The notes beneath the pieces were generated by a model. It did not search any database. It was given only the letters and a program-made list of their open reading frames with translations, and was not told the DNA's origin. Shown piece by piece: positions 27,078 to 35,065 of a DNA stretch of 64,000 nt; the stretch's first letter is position 1; every line of letters begins with the position of its first letter. Source of the DNA: Bdellovibrio sp. 22V (GTDB lineage: Bacteria; Bdellovibrionota; Bdellovibrionia; Bdellovibrionales; Bdellovibrionaceae). Both the position numbers and the translations under genes were made by a program. The stretch is from the NCBI RefSeq assembly GCF_030169785.1, contig NZ_CP125854.1:3472001-3536000 (forward strand), written 5' to 3'.

Positions 27078-28317
27078 TTTGGACTCCCTTAAGCTTATTC
27101 TGAATTTCTTCAACACTCTCAAGCTTGATATTTTTTGATCCCTTCAGCTCACGATAAAAATCCCACTTTGTTCTTAAGTCTTTCTGAAGATCCAGCTGAG
27201 TTTTTGGCTCCCACTTTTCCATGGAAGCTTTGCTTCCGGGTTTAATCGGCGGGCGAGGGCCATGATTTAAAGTGATGCCGTCAGAGCCATATTCTGGAAT
27301 CAGCGAAAACTCACAAAGTGAAGTATTTATTTGCTCCGATTGAATTCTTGTCTTTAAGAAAAGCTCTAGATCCTTTTGTGTTCTTTCAATGATTTTTTCA
27401 CGGGACGTAAGAGGACGGGGACCTTTGTCTTTCGTGCTGAAGTCCCTCGAGGCCGTCCATCTGTAGTTCAAGTAAGCATCGTCTTTCATTAAGATTTCGG
27501 AGATATAGTCTACGACCAGAACGCCGCAACTTTTCTGGTCTCGTACTTGTTCAAGCCGAGCAAACCAATTGTGCTCCAAGAGTATTCGCGATTCTTGAGA
27601 GAGCTCAGAGAAAAAAAGCATTTCTTGGCGATAGCTTCGCAGAACACTAAGCGCCTCACTGAGAAAAGGATTGTTCCAGGCTGGCCATAACGTGAGCAAG
27701 TCGACATTGAGTTGATCCACGGCTATTCTATGGTCTTTTAAAATGCCAATGACGTTCGTGGGATTCTTGCGGTCAAAGTATATCGTCATTTCATGCAGAA
27801 GAAGAGCCGCTAGCAAATCTTCCGAATAGACGAGCTTTACTGGCAGGCGAACAATAGTTTGATTTCCCAAATAGGTATAGCTTGATATGTCTTCGTTATA
27901 AGAAACGATTTTAAGAAAATGTTGGCGTGGTTGAGCGTGGACTCTTTGAGACATCATTCTGCGATGATGTTCGCGGTACTGCTTTTCCTCAAGCGATAAG
28001 GACTCATCCTGTTTCTGTGGCACTATTCTTTTCGCATTTTCGCAAAGCTGACGGGCTTTTTGTGCAGTTAATCCTTTGAGTTCAAAATGTTTATGAAAGT
28101 AGCTTTCTCTGCAATCTTCGAATGACGCCAGAATGCTCTGACCGGCTTCCGATTGGAAAATTTGAAGATAGGCCCTTTCAAGCACCTGATAGAGCTGCGG
28201 GTCGGCGGCATATTCTAAATCTGGCATATCTCTTCGTGGGATAGCATACGGATTTGCACGGGCTTCGACCGAAGACAATGCCGAAAGAAATAAAATAGTA
28301 AGCATTAAAATACGCAC
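27067..28317 (-). CDS. Exported protein of unknown function
   Basis: About 416 residues with a signal peptide (ILMLTILFLSALSSVEARA). Mostly helical and charged. The segment LLLHEMTIYFDRK resembles a metalloprotease helix but lacks the second histidine of HExxH. The GTG at 28317 follows GAGG by five bases; another GTG lies two codons earlier. It is co-transcribed with the TPR-like gene. Confidence 0.7.
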   Translation of the reverse strand: MRILMLTILFLSALSSVEARANPYAIPRRDMPDLEYAADPQLYQVLERAYLQIFQSEAGQSILASFEDCRESYFHKHFELKGLTAQKARQLCENAKRIVPQKQDESLSLEEKQYREHHRRMMSQRVHAQPRQHFLKIVSYNEDISSYTYLGNQTIVRLPVKLVYSEDLLAALLLHEMTIYFDRKNPTNVIGILKDHRIAVDQLNVDLLTLWPAWNNPFLSEALSVLRSYRQEMLFFSELSQESRILLEHNWFARLEQVRDQKSCGVLVVDYISEILMKDDAYLNYRWTASRDFSTKDKGPRPLTSREKIIERTQKDLELFLKTRIQSEQINTSLCEFSLIPEYGSDGITLNHGPRPPIKPGSKASMEKWEPKTQLDLQKDLRTKWDFYRELKGSKNIKLESVEEIQNKLKGVQNGK

Positions 28318-28478
28318 TGACACCTCGTATGTTATCTAAGCAACTCACATACCTGAAACCGAGGAAGGGAGTCTTACTTTGAGACTCCCTAAAGTTTTAT
28401 AGAGGGCTTTAATAAGGGCATATGGGCGAGAGCAAAAATTTGTTTACAGTCGCCTATACATTGATCGGCGGGATAATA

Positions 28479-29258
28479 CTATTTTCCCCAGCGAAGAGAC
28501 TGTTCACATTGACGGATTCCATCGCAACCGTTGAGGAACTCTTCACTTGTTTGCGCAGACCCATAAAGGTCTATCTCCGACTTTAAGATGTTCATTTTGC
28601 GTGTCTTGCCATTGAGTTCGAAAGCGACAACTAATGTTTCTTGAGTCGGATTGATTTCAAGAATTTTTACTCTGAAAGGGATCACCGAAGTCTGGACTTG
28701 TGTGTTTGTATCAGCTAACAAACCCTCCACTAAATCCGCCTCCGACAGACTGAGAGCTCCGTCACCAAATTTAGATCCAAGAAGAAATCGGTAAGCTTCA
28801 GCTTTGGCCGCTTTCTGGCGAATGGCTGCTTCGACAGCGTTCGTTGCTTGTGGCAAAGCTCTCCAGATCATTTGTTGTTGTCTGAAGCTTTTAGAAAGAG
28901 CCTGTTGTTGTTCCACAGAGGCATCTTTATAAAGCTCTGAGTTGAGTGTGGCTTCGTAATTAATATCCGTTACTTGCAAAACGACGTTGGGATTGAAAAT
29001 GATTTGTCCTACATGATAGCCGTATTTTTCTCTCGGCTGAACTCTAATGGGACCAACGCTCGTCGCGGTCATTGTGCCGTTGGTTTCTCGTAAAAGGACC
29101 ATATCTCTGTTGCGATCAACCTTTACAACTTTTTGCTTCCAAGGATATGCGATATCGCCGACACAAACTTTTTCGTTATAGTCATTCATAAGGCAATCAG
29201 CTTTTGCCAAAGCGGGGCCAGCAAGTACAAGTAGTACAGAAGCTAAAATAGTTTTCAT
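28479..29258 (-). CDS. Exported protein of unknown function, beta-rich
   Basis: 259 residues with a signal peptide (SVLLVLAGPALAKA). The first part contains short strands (VCVGDIAYPWKQKVVKVDRN, PIRVQPREKYGYHVGQIIF) that look like a small repeated beta module; a helical stretch follows (about 120-180). The ATG at 29258 has AAGGAG upstream and gives the signal peptide. The frame is open 56 codons further, but those residues have no signal. Confidence 0.7.
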   Translation of the reverse strand: MKTILASVLLVLAGPALAKADCLMNDYNEKVCVGDIAYPWKQKVVKVDRNRDMVLLRETNGTMTATSVGPIRVQPREKYGYHVGQIIFNPNVVLQVTDINYEATLNSELYKDASVEQQQALSKSFRQQQMIWRALPQATNAVEAAIRQKAAKAEAYRFLLGSKFGDGALSLSEADLVEGLLADTNTQVQTSVIPFRVKILEINPTQETLVVAFELNGKTRKMNILKSEIDLYGSAQTSEEFLNGCDGIRQCEQSLRWGK

Positions 29259-29447
29259 AAAAAATCTCCTTGTTTGATGAACCCATTTTTGCAAAATCAA
29301 CGAAGCTTTCACATGAAGTTCTCCGAATTTCAAGGGGTGCCCTTTTTGACACCTTTTATGATTTCGTAAAAAAGTTCGACATACAGAAATCACGCCAGCC
29401 TTTTTATTCTTATTGAAGGGGAGCAATAACTGTACCTGTGGAGTTGT

Positions 29448-30986
29448 TTATTGGGCGTATTGAATAACGATCGTATCACGACCTGCTGAGTTGCCTCTGC
29501 TATGGAAGGTGCAGGAGCTAAAACTTTGCGAGAAATACTGGGTGGCAACGGTGTAAGTAACGCCCGCAGTGACATAGAACGTATCAACCATAGGAGGGTA
29601 AACGGCTTCTCCATTTTGATAACGATGCACCCCTGTAATAAAGGCGTGATTGCCTTGGTTGCCTGTGACTCCATTGACTGTGAAGCGAAAGCCGAGGTTG
29701 CCGGCCGCGCAAGAGAAAATATAAGGGGCTATTTTATAATATGTCATTAAAACCAATCCTGTCGTCGGAGCTGTCCAAGTGCGGGTCGACATTGTTACAT
29801 AGCTCGGAGCCGACGATGTCGTAATCGTCGTAACATCATCAAAGTTAATGACCTTAGGAAGTGCGCTTGCCGTCGCTGCTGTCGTTTGCACAGAGCCATC
29901 AGGAAATTTGAAACCGCCTGTCGTTGATTCAACTTGTCCAGCCACGGTCAAAGCAGAACTTGGTGCGAGAGTCAGAATTCCTACTTTACCATCCGCGGTT
30001 ACCGTCATTCGAGGATTGCCGTTCGTGACGAAATTCACTGAGAAATTGTCGGTGGTTCCAAAAACGGCATTGGCAGAAAAACTATTTCCTCCGTTGGCGA
30101 ACATCCCTAAAGACGAAACATTCGTACAACCCATGACACCTAATGGATCAAAGCTGATAAGCTGGCCGACTCCACAATTAAAAGTTGTTACCGCCGAGCC
30201 GCTCGCATCACTCGCCAGCAGACGATTTGGAGTCAGAGAAGTGACGCCGGTACCTCCTTTGGTAACAGGCACCGTTGGGAGTTGTGATGTAGAGATAGAA
30301 GAGGAACTGTCGAGCTTGTTGTTAAAAACGGTCCAGTCCGATGAAGTAAGTAAACCCGTTGACGAGCTGCTCGCGGCAGACGACGTCGCACAAATCAGAG
30401 CGACGCCATTCCAAGAAAGGTACTGATTGCTTGCACAAGTAGGCAAGCCGGCTTTCAGTAAAAAATCAGAAGCGACATTGGTTCCCAGTTTCTGCGCGGA
30501 AAGTGCGTAACCAGAGAACGGCACCGAGCGGATAAGATTATCTGGAGAGATAGTTCGCCAGCCACTGCCATCATGGAATTGCACACGCAAAACACGATTG
30601 TCCGTGTTAAGCGGAGTAAATGTGCTGGTGCCGTTGGCGCAGTTGTAACCAAGACAGGCGCCGCAAGTGTAATTCGTTGAGTTGTTGAAGGCATCAAGGA
30701 CAGTGAAACTTCCACTCAAGGGAAAATTGACAAGACCCAATCCGATCGGAACATCAAAGACACCATTTGAGTTTGTCATATTAATGCCGGTGACTTGTTC
30801 TTGATAAATCACGCATTGGCCTGAGGGATCCGTAACTTGAAAAATGAAGCTGACGTTGGAATGCTCTAGAGGAGTTCCATCAGATCGAAGGATACGCCCT
30901 TGGTAGGTGAGTGTCGTTGGCGCTCCGTTCGCCTCTGTCCCAAAATAAGACAGAGCTATGAATACAAGAAACGCTCCGAAATTCAT
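29448..30986 (-). CDS. Exported fibre-like protein with tail-fibre repeats (MAT-like candidate)
   Basis: 512 residues with a signal peptide. The N-terminal domain (LTYQGRILRSDGTPLEHSNV) is common in large surface proteins of Bdellovibrio. Then come tail-fibre-type repeats (VTKGGTGVTSLTPNRLLASD and KVGILTLAPSSALTVAGQVE, FKFPDGSVQTTAA) and a separate C-terminal domain of about 130 residues, C1q/TNF-like in look (RTWTAPTTGLVLMTYY). This layout matches the mosaic adhesive trimer proteins reported for Bdellovibrio, which bind prey surfaces. The match is by pattern only. The gene stands alone. Confidence 0.72.
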   Translation of the reverse strand: MNFGAFLVFIALSYFGTEANGAPTTLTYQGRILRSDGTPLEHSNVSFIFQVTDPSGQCVIYQEQVTGINMTNSNGVFDVPIGLGLVNFPLSGSFTVLDAFNNSTNYTCGACLGYNCANGTSTFTPLNTDNRVLRVQFHDGSGWRTISPDNLIRSVPFSGYALSAQKLGTNVASDFLLKAGLPTCASNQYLSWNGVALICATSSAASSSSTGLLTSSDWTVFNNKLDSSSSISTSQLPTVPVTKGGTGVTSLTPNRLLASDASGSAVTTFNCGVGQLISFDPLGVMGCTNVSSLGMFANGGNSFSANAVFGTTDNFSVNFVTNGNPRMTVTADGKVGILTLAPSSALTVAGQVESTTGGFKFPDGSVQTTAATASALPKVINFDDVTTITTSSAPSYVTMSTRTWTAPTTGLVLMTYYKIAPYIFSCAAGNLGFRFTVNGVTGNQGNHAFITGVHRYQNGEAVYPPMVDTFYVTAGVTYTVATQYFSQSFSSCTFHSRGNSAGRDTIVIQYAQ

Positions 30987-31084
30987 GAACTACTTCTCGG
31001 ATTTTTCGCTAAATTCTTAAATTGGGTTGATTCACTTTGCGACAGGCGGATGCAGAGAACTTGAGAAACGCCGATAATATTGCA

Positions 31085-31873
31085 ATGAAATGGCATTTAT
31101 ACCTTCTCATTACGGGGACTCTCATCTTTGGCCATGGTTGTGGTGGCGGGAGTTCGTCATCAAGTGGCGGTGAGGCGGCGCAGATCTCTTTCGTCCGCTC
31201 TGTCTTTTCTGATGCGGTTACAGATTTTTCGATCCAGGTTTTTTATGAAACCGGAGCCGAGCCCTATGTCGGCAATATTGGACTGACCGCGAATCAAACC
31301 TGGGACATCACCAAGTCGAGTTACTCGGCACTGTTCAGTACACATACGGGACGTACGATCACTGTACCGACAACGTTAGCGCAAATGACATCGATAGGAA
31401 CGCAGAACCAAAGTTCTTGGAGTTCAAGTCAGCTTATTAGTCTTGGGTCTACTTACGCGCCATCATCGAGCGCGACACAAAGCAAAGTTGCTGTGATTTT
31501 TGTTAAGGGTCTTTATGATGGCAACGCCAATATTCTTGGCGTGCATTTCACCGGGTATCCTTTTGTCTTTGTCTTCAAGGATGTTGTGACTTCGGTGGGT
31601 GGAGATCCCGTGAGTCAGCGCTATGTTGAGCAAGGCACTGTCGTTCATGAAGTGGGACATGCGATTGGTTTGGTGAACCTCGGCTTGCCTATGGCGACAG
31701 ATCATGAGGACCAGAGTCACGTGCATCACACGACGGATTCAGATTGTGTGATGTATTGGGCGGTCGCTTCGAAATCCAATGTTCTAACTTCCATTGCGGA
31801 TTTTATTACGGGCAATCAGTTGAACTTGTTTGGTAGCAAAGCGCTCAGTGATGGGCGGGGGTATCATCCTTAG
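31085..31873 (+). CDS. Metzincin-like zinc metalloprotease lipoprotein
   Basis: 262 residues. Signal peptide with a possible lipidated cysteine at residue 19 (FGHGCGGG), then a serine-rich linker. The zinc helix is VVHEVGHAIGLVN near residue 188: HExxHxxG is intact, but position 11 is Asn rather than His or Asp. A further histidine (ATDHEDQ) and a Met-turn-like CVMYW follow, so the third ligand is probably displaced, as in some bacterial membrane metalloproteases. The ATG at 31085 is chosen because it begins the signal peptide; the frame opens earlier. Confidence 0.75.
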   Translation: MKWHLYLLITGTLIFGHGCGGGSSSSSGGEAAQISFVRSVFSDAVTDFSIQVFYETGAEPYVGNIGLTANQTWDITKSSYSALFSTHTGRTITVPTTLAQMTSIGTQNQSSWSSSQLISLGSTYAPSSSATQSKVAVIFVKGLYDGNANILGVHFTGYPFVFVFKDVVTSVGGDPVSQRYVEQGTVVHEVGHAIGLVNLGLPMATDHEDQSHVHHTTDSDCVMYWAVASKSNVLTSIADFITGNQLNLFGSKALSDGRGYHP

Positions 31874-31883
31874 TTTTTTTTGG

Positions 31884-31895
31884 AAATGGCGGACA
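31884..31895. repeat. Left attachment repeat (att core)
   Basis: AAATGGCGGACA, identical to 51522-51533. Beyond the core the two ends resemble each other only with gaps (both reach CGAAC). It lies 11 bases after the metalloprotease stop. Confidence 0.8.
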
Positions 31896-31994
31896 CAAAT
31901 AGAGGATTATCGAACCAGTTGTGCTGCGTATCAGATGAACTGAGGCTCTCGCCACTCTGAGCATCGCCACGATTCGCGCTTTTGAATTGGGTTT

Positions 31995-32639
31995 CTATTC
32001 TAGGTTCTTCCAGTACTGTCGCAGTGCTTTGGATTCATTTAAAATCAACTTAAGCGTGATGACAAAAGCCTCTAGACCGTTCTCATAAGCTGACTCAATC
32101 GATGTGGAATGTTTTCCCGATATGAGTTCACGAGCCCAAAGCTTGATTTCATTTATCTGGGAGTTCGCGCGTTCCAAGTAATTGAGAATTTTCACCAGTG
32201 ATTTTTGTTCTTCGCCACCGAGTAAGCTAATAAGTGATGGCGTTGCCGATAAATACGGAAGCTTCAGTGTCTGTAAGTTATGCACATTGCCCTTATTTTT
32301 AATCTTCAACATTTTGCGATGTGCCGCAAACTGATCTGCATTAAAACAAAGTATTTCATCTAAATTTTTGATGTACTTCTCTCTGTTGACGGGAATTTCA
32401 AATTCCGACAACAGTTCACGACAAAAAACTAAGTCTTCACGGCTAATCTTATAGCTTCCCATTTGGATTTGAATAAACGTTGCAGCAAAAGTAATGCAAC
32501 TTTCATTGAGTTCAACCTGAGTGGCTTCCCTATAGCGATCCTCTTCACCGCTTCTTTTGAAATATTCAATTGCAATACCACTAATTATTCCAAGAACCCA
32601 ACCAATTGATACACTTCCTATAGAGCTTTCACTACCCAT
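31995..32639 (-). CDS. Island protein with one N-terminal membrane helix
   Basis: 214 residues. A single hydrophobic helix (VSIGWVLGIISGIAIEYF) anchors a mostly helical cytoplasmic region. No family recognised. The ATG at 32639 follows GGAGAAGG by four bases; an earlier ATG lies inside weaker context. It is the leftmost gene of the island. Confidence 0.65.
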   Translation of the reverse strand: MGSESSIGSVSIGWVLGIISGIAIEYFKRSGEEDRYREATQVELNESCITFAATFIQIQMGSYKISREDLVFCRELLSEFEIPVNREKYIKNLDEILCFNADQFAAHRKMLKIKNKGNVHNLQTLKLPYLSATPSLISLLGGEEQKSLVKILNYLERANSQINEIKLWARELISGKHSTSIESAYENGLEAFVITLKLILNESKALRQYWKNLE

Positions 32640-32740
32640 CGCGCCTTCTCCCGAGAACATTTTTTCTAGGCACTACGAAACTACCACCGAATTTTACAAA
32701 AAAATTTCGTGCTGACCTAGCCACATCATCAACGCAAAAA

Positions 32741-32938
32741 TTACTTTCTTTGGCGACCCTTTTCCAATTGCTCCGCAGCAGAATCCAACACATCAGCCAC
32801 GAGATCCGTCAAGGTCATTCCGGATTCTTTTGCTAGCTTATCGTAGTAAGACAGCAAATCCTCAGGAAGTCTGAACGAACAGTTCTTCTTTGTTTTCGTA
32901 AAAAATCTCTTACGGGGTGGTTTATATTTTACTTTCAT
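32741..32938 (-). CDS. Ribbon-helix-helix (CopG-like) regulator
   Basis: 65 residues: a basic N-terminal arm, a beta strand CSFRLPEDL, then two helices (LSYYDKLAKESG and TLTDLVADVLDSAAEQL). This is the dimeric MetJ/Arc fold. No toxin gene lies beside it in operon; it diverges from the resolvase gene across a 77-base gap with a dyad, so it may control that gene and itself. Confidence 0.82.
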   Translation of the reverse strand: MKVKYKPPRKRFFTKTKKNCSFRLPEDLLSYYDKLAKESGMTLTDLVADVLDSAAEQLEKGRQRK

Positions 32939-32965
32939 CGCTTCTCCAATGACTCAATTTGAGCA

Positions 32966-32984
32966 TGTATTATATTGTAATACA
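32966..32984. promoter_or_regulatory. Dyad between the RHH regulator and resolvase genes
   Basis: TGTATTA and TAATACA flank five bases, centred in the divergent promoter region. This is a candidate operator for the RHH protein. Confidence 0.6.
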
Positions 32985-33015
32985 ATGTCATTGTGCGCCG
33001 TGGTATAACTAAGTA

Positions 33016-33636
33016 ATGGAAAAGAAAAAGGTAATTCTATACGCAAGAGTATCCTTAATAGATCTTAATCTTCAAAATCAACTGCTTCCTTTGCGTAGAC
33101 AGTGTGAACTTCGGGACTATCAGATTGTGGGAGAGTTTGCGGATCATGGTTCCGGAAAGATCGCGGATAGACCACAGCTGAGAAAAGCCTTAGCTGCCAT
33201 GAAATCTCTGAATGCCGACGTGTTAATGGTCGCAGCGCTGGATCGCTTAGGTAGATCTTTAAGTCACATCATTAAGTTGGTAGACAATTTGCGCAAGGAC
33301 GGCAAAGGCATTTTCATCGTTCGCGAAAATTTGGATTTATCTGGAAAGAATCCCCAGAGTGAACTTCTTTTGCATATCTTTAGCGCTTTGGCGGAGTTTG
33401 AGGCATCACTAATTTCAGAGAGGACCAAGGTCGCTCTTGCCGTCGCAAAGTTGCAAGGCAAGACGTTGGGAAGACCGTCAAAAGTAAATCCTGAAATTGA
33501 GAAACAAGTCCTGGAGCTATTTAGCAAAGGCACACCAATTCGTGAAATTTCAAGACGCGTAACTACGGTCAGCAGGTCTACTGTACAAGCCATCATTAAG
33601 CGAAATAAGCGATCCTGCAAGATAAGAGAAACGTAA
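33016..33636 (+). CDS. Small serine recombinase (resolvase/invertase family)
   Basis: 206 residues. The catalytic serine lies in ILYARVSLIDLN near residue 13, and the arginine cluster in AALDRLGRSLSHII follows. A C-terminal HTH (GTPIREISRRVTTVSRSTVQAII) binds DNA. Such enzymes resolve plasmid or transposon multimers or invert segments. It is near the left end, opposite the large serine recombinase. No inverted or direct res-type repeat is obvious next to it. Confidence 0.9.
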   Translation: MEKKKVILYARVSLIDLNLQNQLLPLRRQCELRDYQIVGEFADHGSGKIADRPQLRKALAAMKSLNADVLMVAALDRLGRSLSHIIKLVDNLRKDGKGIFIVRENLDLSGKNPQSELLLHIFSALAEFEASLISERTKVALAVAKLQGKTLGRPSKVNPEIEKQVLELFSKGTPIREISRRVTTVSRSTVQAIIKRNKRSCKIRET

Positions 33637-33716
33637 CTATGGACATTAACGAGAATCATGTCCGTAATTAGAGAATTGTTTGGACCTTCGCGGACATCAT
33701 ACCGATTAATCTATGT

Positions 33717-34055
33717 ATGAAAAGAAAGAGAATCAGCACAGGAAATATCTTTGCCGCAAACCTAAAGAAGGTTCTGAAAGAACGTGGATTATCTGCCCGT
33801 GCTGGAGCTGAGATAGCAGGGGTTCCGAGTAGCACGTTCAACATGTGGACTTCCGGGAGTGTTCCTGAAAATCACGAAGCTGTTTACCGTTTTGCCAAGG
33901 GTGTAGGTGTAAGCTTTCAGTGGTTGTTAATAGGAAAGGAAGAGCCCCCACCCACGATTAGCATTACTGACTTGTACGATGTAAGTGCAGAACCGGATCT
34001 TTCGGGAATTTTTCTGATCGAAGCGAAGAGGTTAAAACCGAAAGCAAAAAAGTAA
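33717..34055 (+). CDS. XRE/CI-like helix-turn-helix protein
   Basis: 112 residues. The HTH spans about 12-66 (LKKVLKERGLSARAGAEIAG, then VPSSTFNMWTSGSVPENHEA). FQWLLIGKEEPPP is typical of phage-repressor-like proteins, where the HTH is followed by a short linker. No LexA-type peptidase domain follows. It probably regulates island genes. Confidence 0.8.
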   Translation: MKRKRISTGNIFAANLKKVLKERGLSARAGAEIAGVPSSTFNMWTSGSVPENHEAVYRFAKGVGVSFQWLLIGKEEPPPTISITDLYDVSAEPDLSGIFLIEAKRLKPKAKK

Positions 34056-34072
34056 TTTGTTCAGGAGGATTT

Positions 34073-34255
34073 ATGGGTAAGAAAGAAATTAAAGATAGTC
34101 TTGGCCGTGTTCTCTACTTTTTGGATGAAAAATCTGACCGCGTAAACGTATTAAACAAGCTGGGAATCATTGTTGGATATATTAAAGGTGGAAACACCTA
34201 CAATATTCATGGTTCTTTAGTCGCGAAGGGCGAAGCCCCTGGGGAATTGCTTTAG
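34073..34255 (+). CDS. Small island protein of unknown function
   Basis: 60 residues, beta-rich, with a glycine turn pattern (DSLGRVLYFLD, GIIVGYIKGGNTYNIHG). CAGGAGG lies five bases before the ATG. It is 17 bases after the XRE gene and probably co-transcribed with it. No family recognised. Confidence 0.6.
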   Translation: MGKKEIKDSLGRVLYFLDEKSDRVNVLNKLGIIVGYIKGGNTYNIHGSLVAKGEAPGELL

Positions 34256-34293
34256 ACTTCTCCCCTTTCTTTCTCTTAAAAATGGAGGTTCCA

Positions 34294-35055
34294 ATGAGGT
34301 CCGTTACTAACGTCGGCATGGCATCTTTTGTTCTTTCAGTGGTCTTAATCAGTGGTTGTTCTTCTCCACCAAAGAGAAGTGTTTGGAGTGATAAAAACAT
34401 GCGTGTTTTTATAGACCCGGACTCAGTCAGTTCGCAGGATTACGTTGAAATCTCAAATGAATTAGTTAAATCCGGAAGATTCATGGTGATTGATCGAGCA
34501 CAAGGCTTCCGCGCCGTTCAACGTGAACAAGAGCGTCTTCATCGTGTTCAAGCTGATAGATTTGAAAACAAAGAAAAATACGCAATATGGGGAAAAATGT
34601 TTGGGGTTGGTGCTATCGTCGTGGGCCATAGTCAGTGCTATCGGAGAAAACCTTGGATCAGTTTTTCTTCTGCACCCTATCTGAATAGTTGCAGTCAATA
34701 CTTGAGCCTTATCGACTCTAACACCGGTGAGGTGATCCTTTCCGTGGACGGGAAAGATGAGCAGCCTGCACCGGGAAACAATTGGGGTTCAGAAAGTTTC
34801 ACACCACCACAGAATTGGGCAAATATTGTAGACAAGTTTGTTAATTCTTACCCTGAAAACTACAAGCCCGCATATTATTCCGAAAGCATGATGAAATATC
34901 GAGATCAGGCTGAGCAAGAGGCCCTTAAGCAAAAGGAATTTTTGCTACAGAAAAATCAAAACCGAACTCCGGCAAATAATCTTCAAGAATCACAGCAGCG
35001 CGATCTAATGTTCATGAACGAAGCAGTTCAACAACAGAATGCTAATGGTCTATAA
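34294..35055 (+). CDS. CsgG/LpoB-like lipoprotein
   Basis: 253 residues with a lipobox (LISGC, cysteine near 22). The region EISNELVKSGRFMVIDRAQG followed by a glutamine-rich helix matches the start of CsgG-type and LpoB-type domains. The C-terminus is Gln/Asn-rich. It lacks other curli genes, so curli secretion is unlikely. The ATG at 34294 follows GGAGG by five bases. It probably forms an operon with the next gene, which begins 10 bases after its stop. Confidence 0.68.
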   Translation: MRSVTNVGMASFVLSVVLISGCSSPPKRSVWSDKNMRVFIDPDSVSSQDYVEISNELVKSGRFMVIDRAQGFRAVQREQERLHRVQADRFENKEKYAIWGKMFGVGAIVVGHSQCYRRKPWISFSSAPYLNSCSQYLSLIDSNTGEVILSVDGKDEQPAPGNNWGSESFTPPQNWANIVDKFVNSYPENYKPAYYSESMMKYRDQAEQEALKQKEFLLQKNQNRTPANNLQESQQRDLMFMNEAVQQQNANGL

Positions 35056-35065
35056 GAGGTGTATA

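Noticed and set aside
27067-28317. Metalloprotease call for the exported 416-residue protein
   Set aside because: LLLHEMTIYFDRK lacks the second histidine of HExxH and no other zinc motif is visible.
34294-35055. Curli secretion channel CsgG
   Set aside because: Only the first part of the domain looks CsgG-like, the length is short and no csgA, csgB, csgE or csgF genes are nearby.
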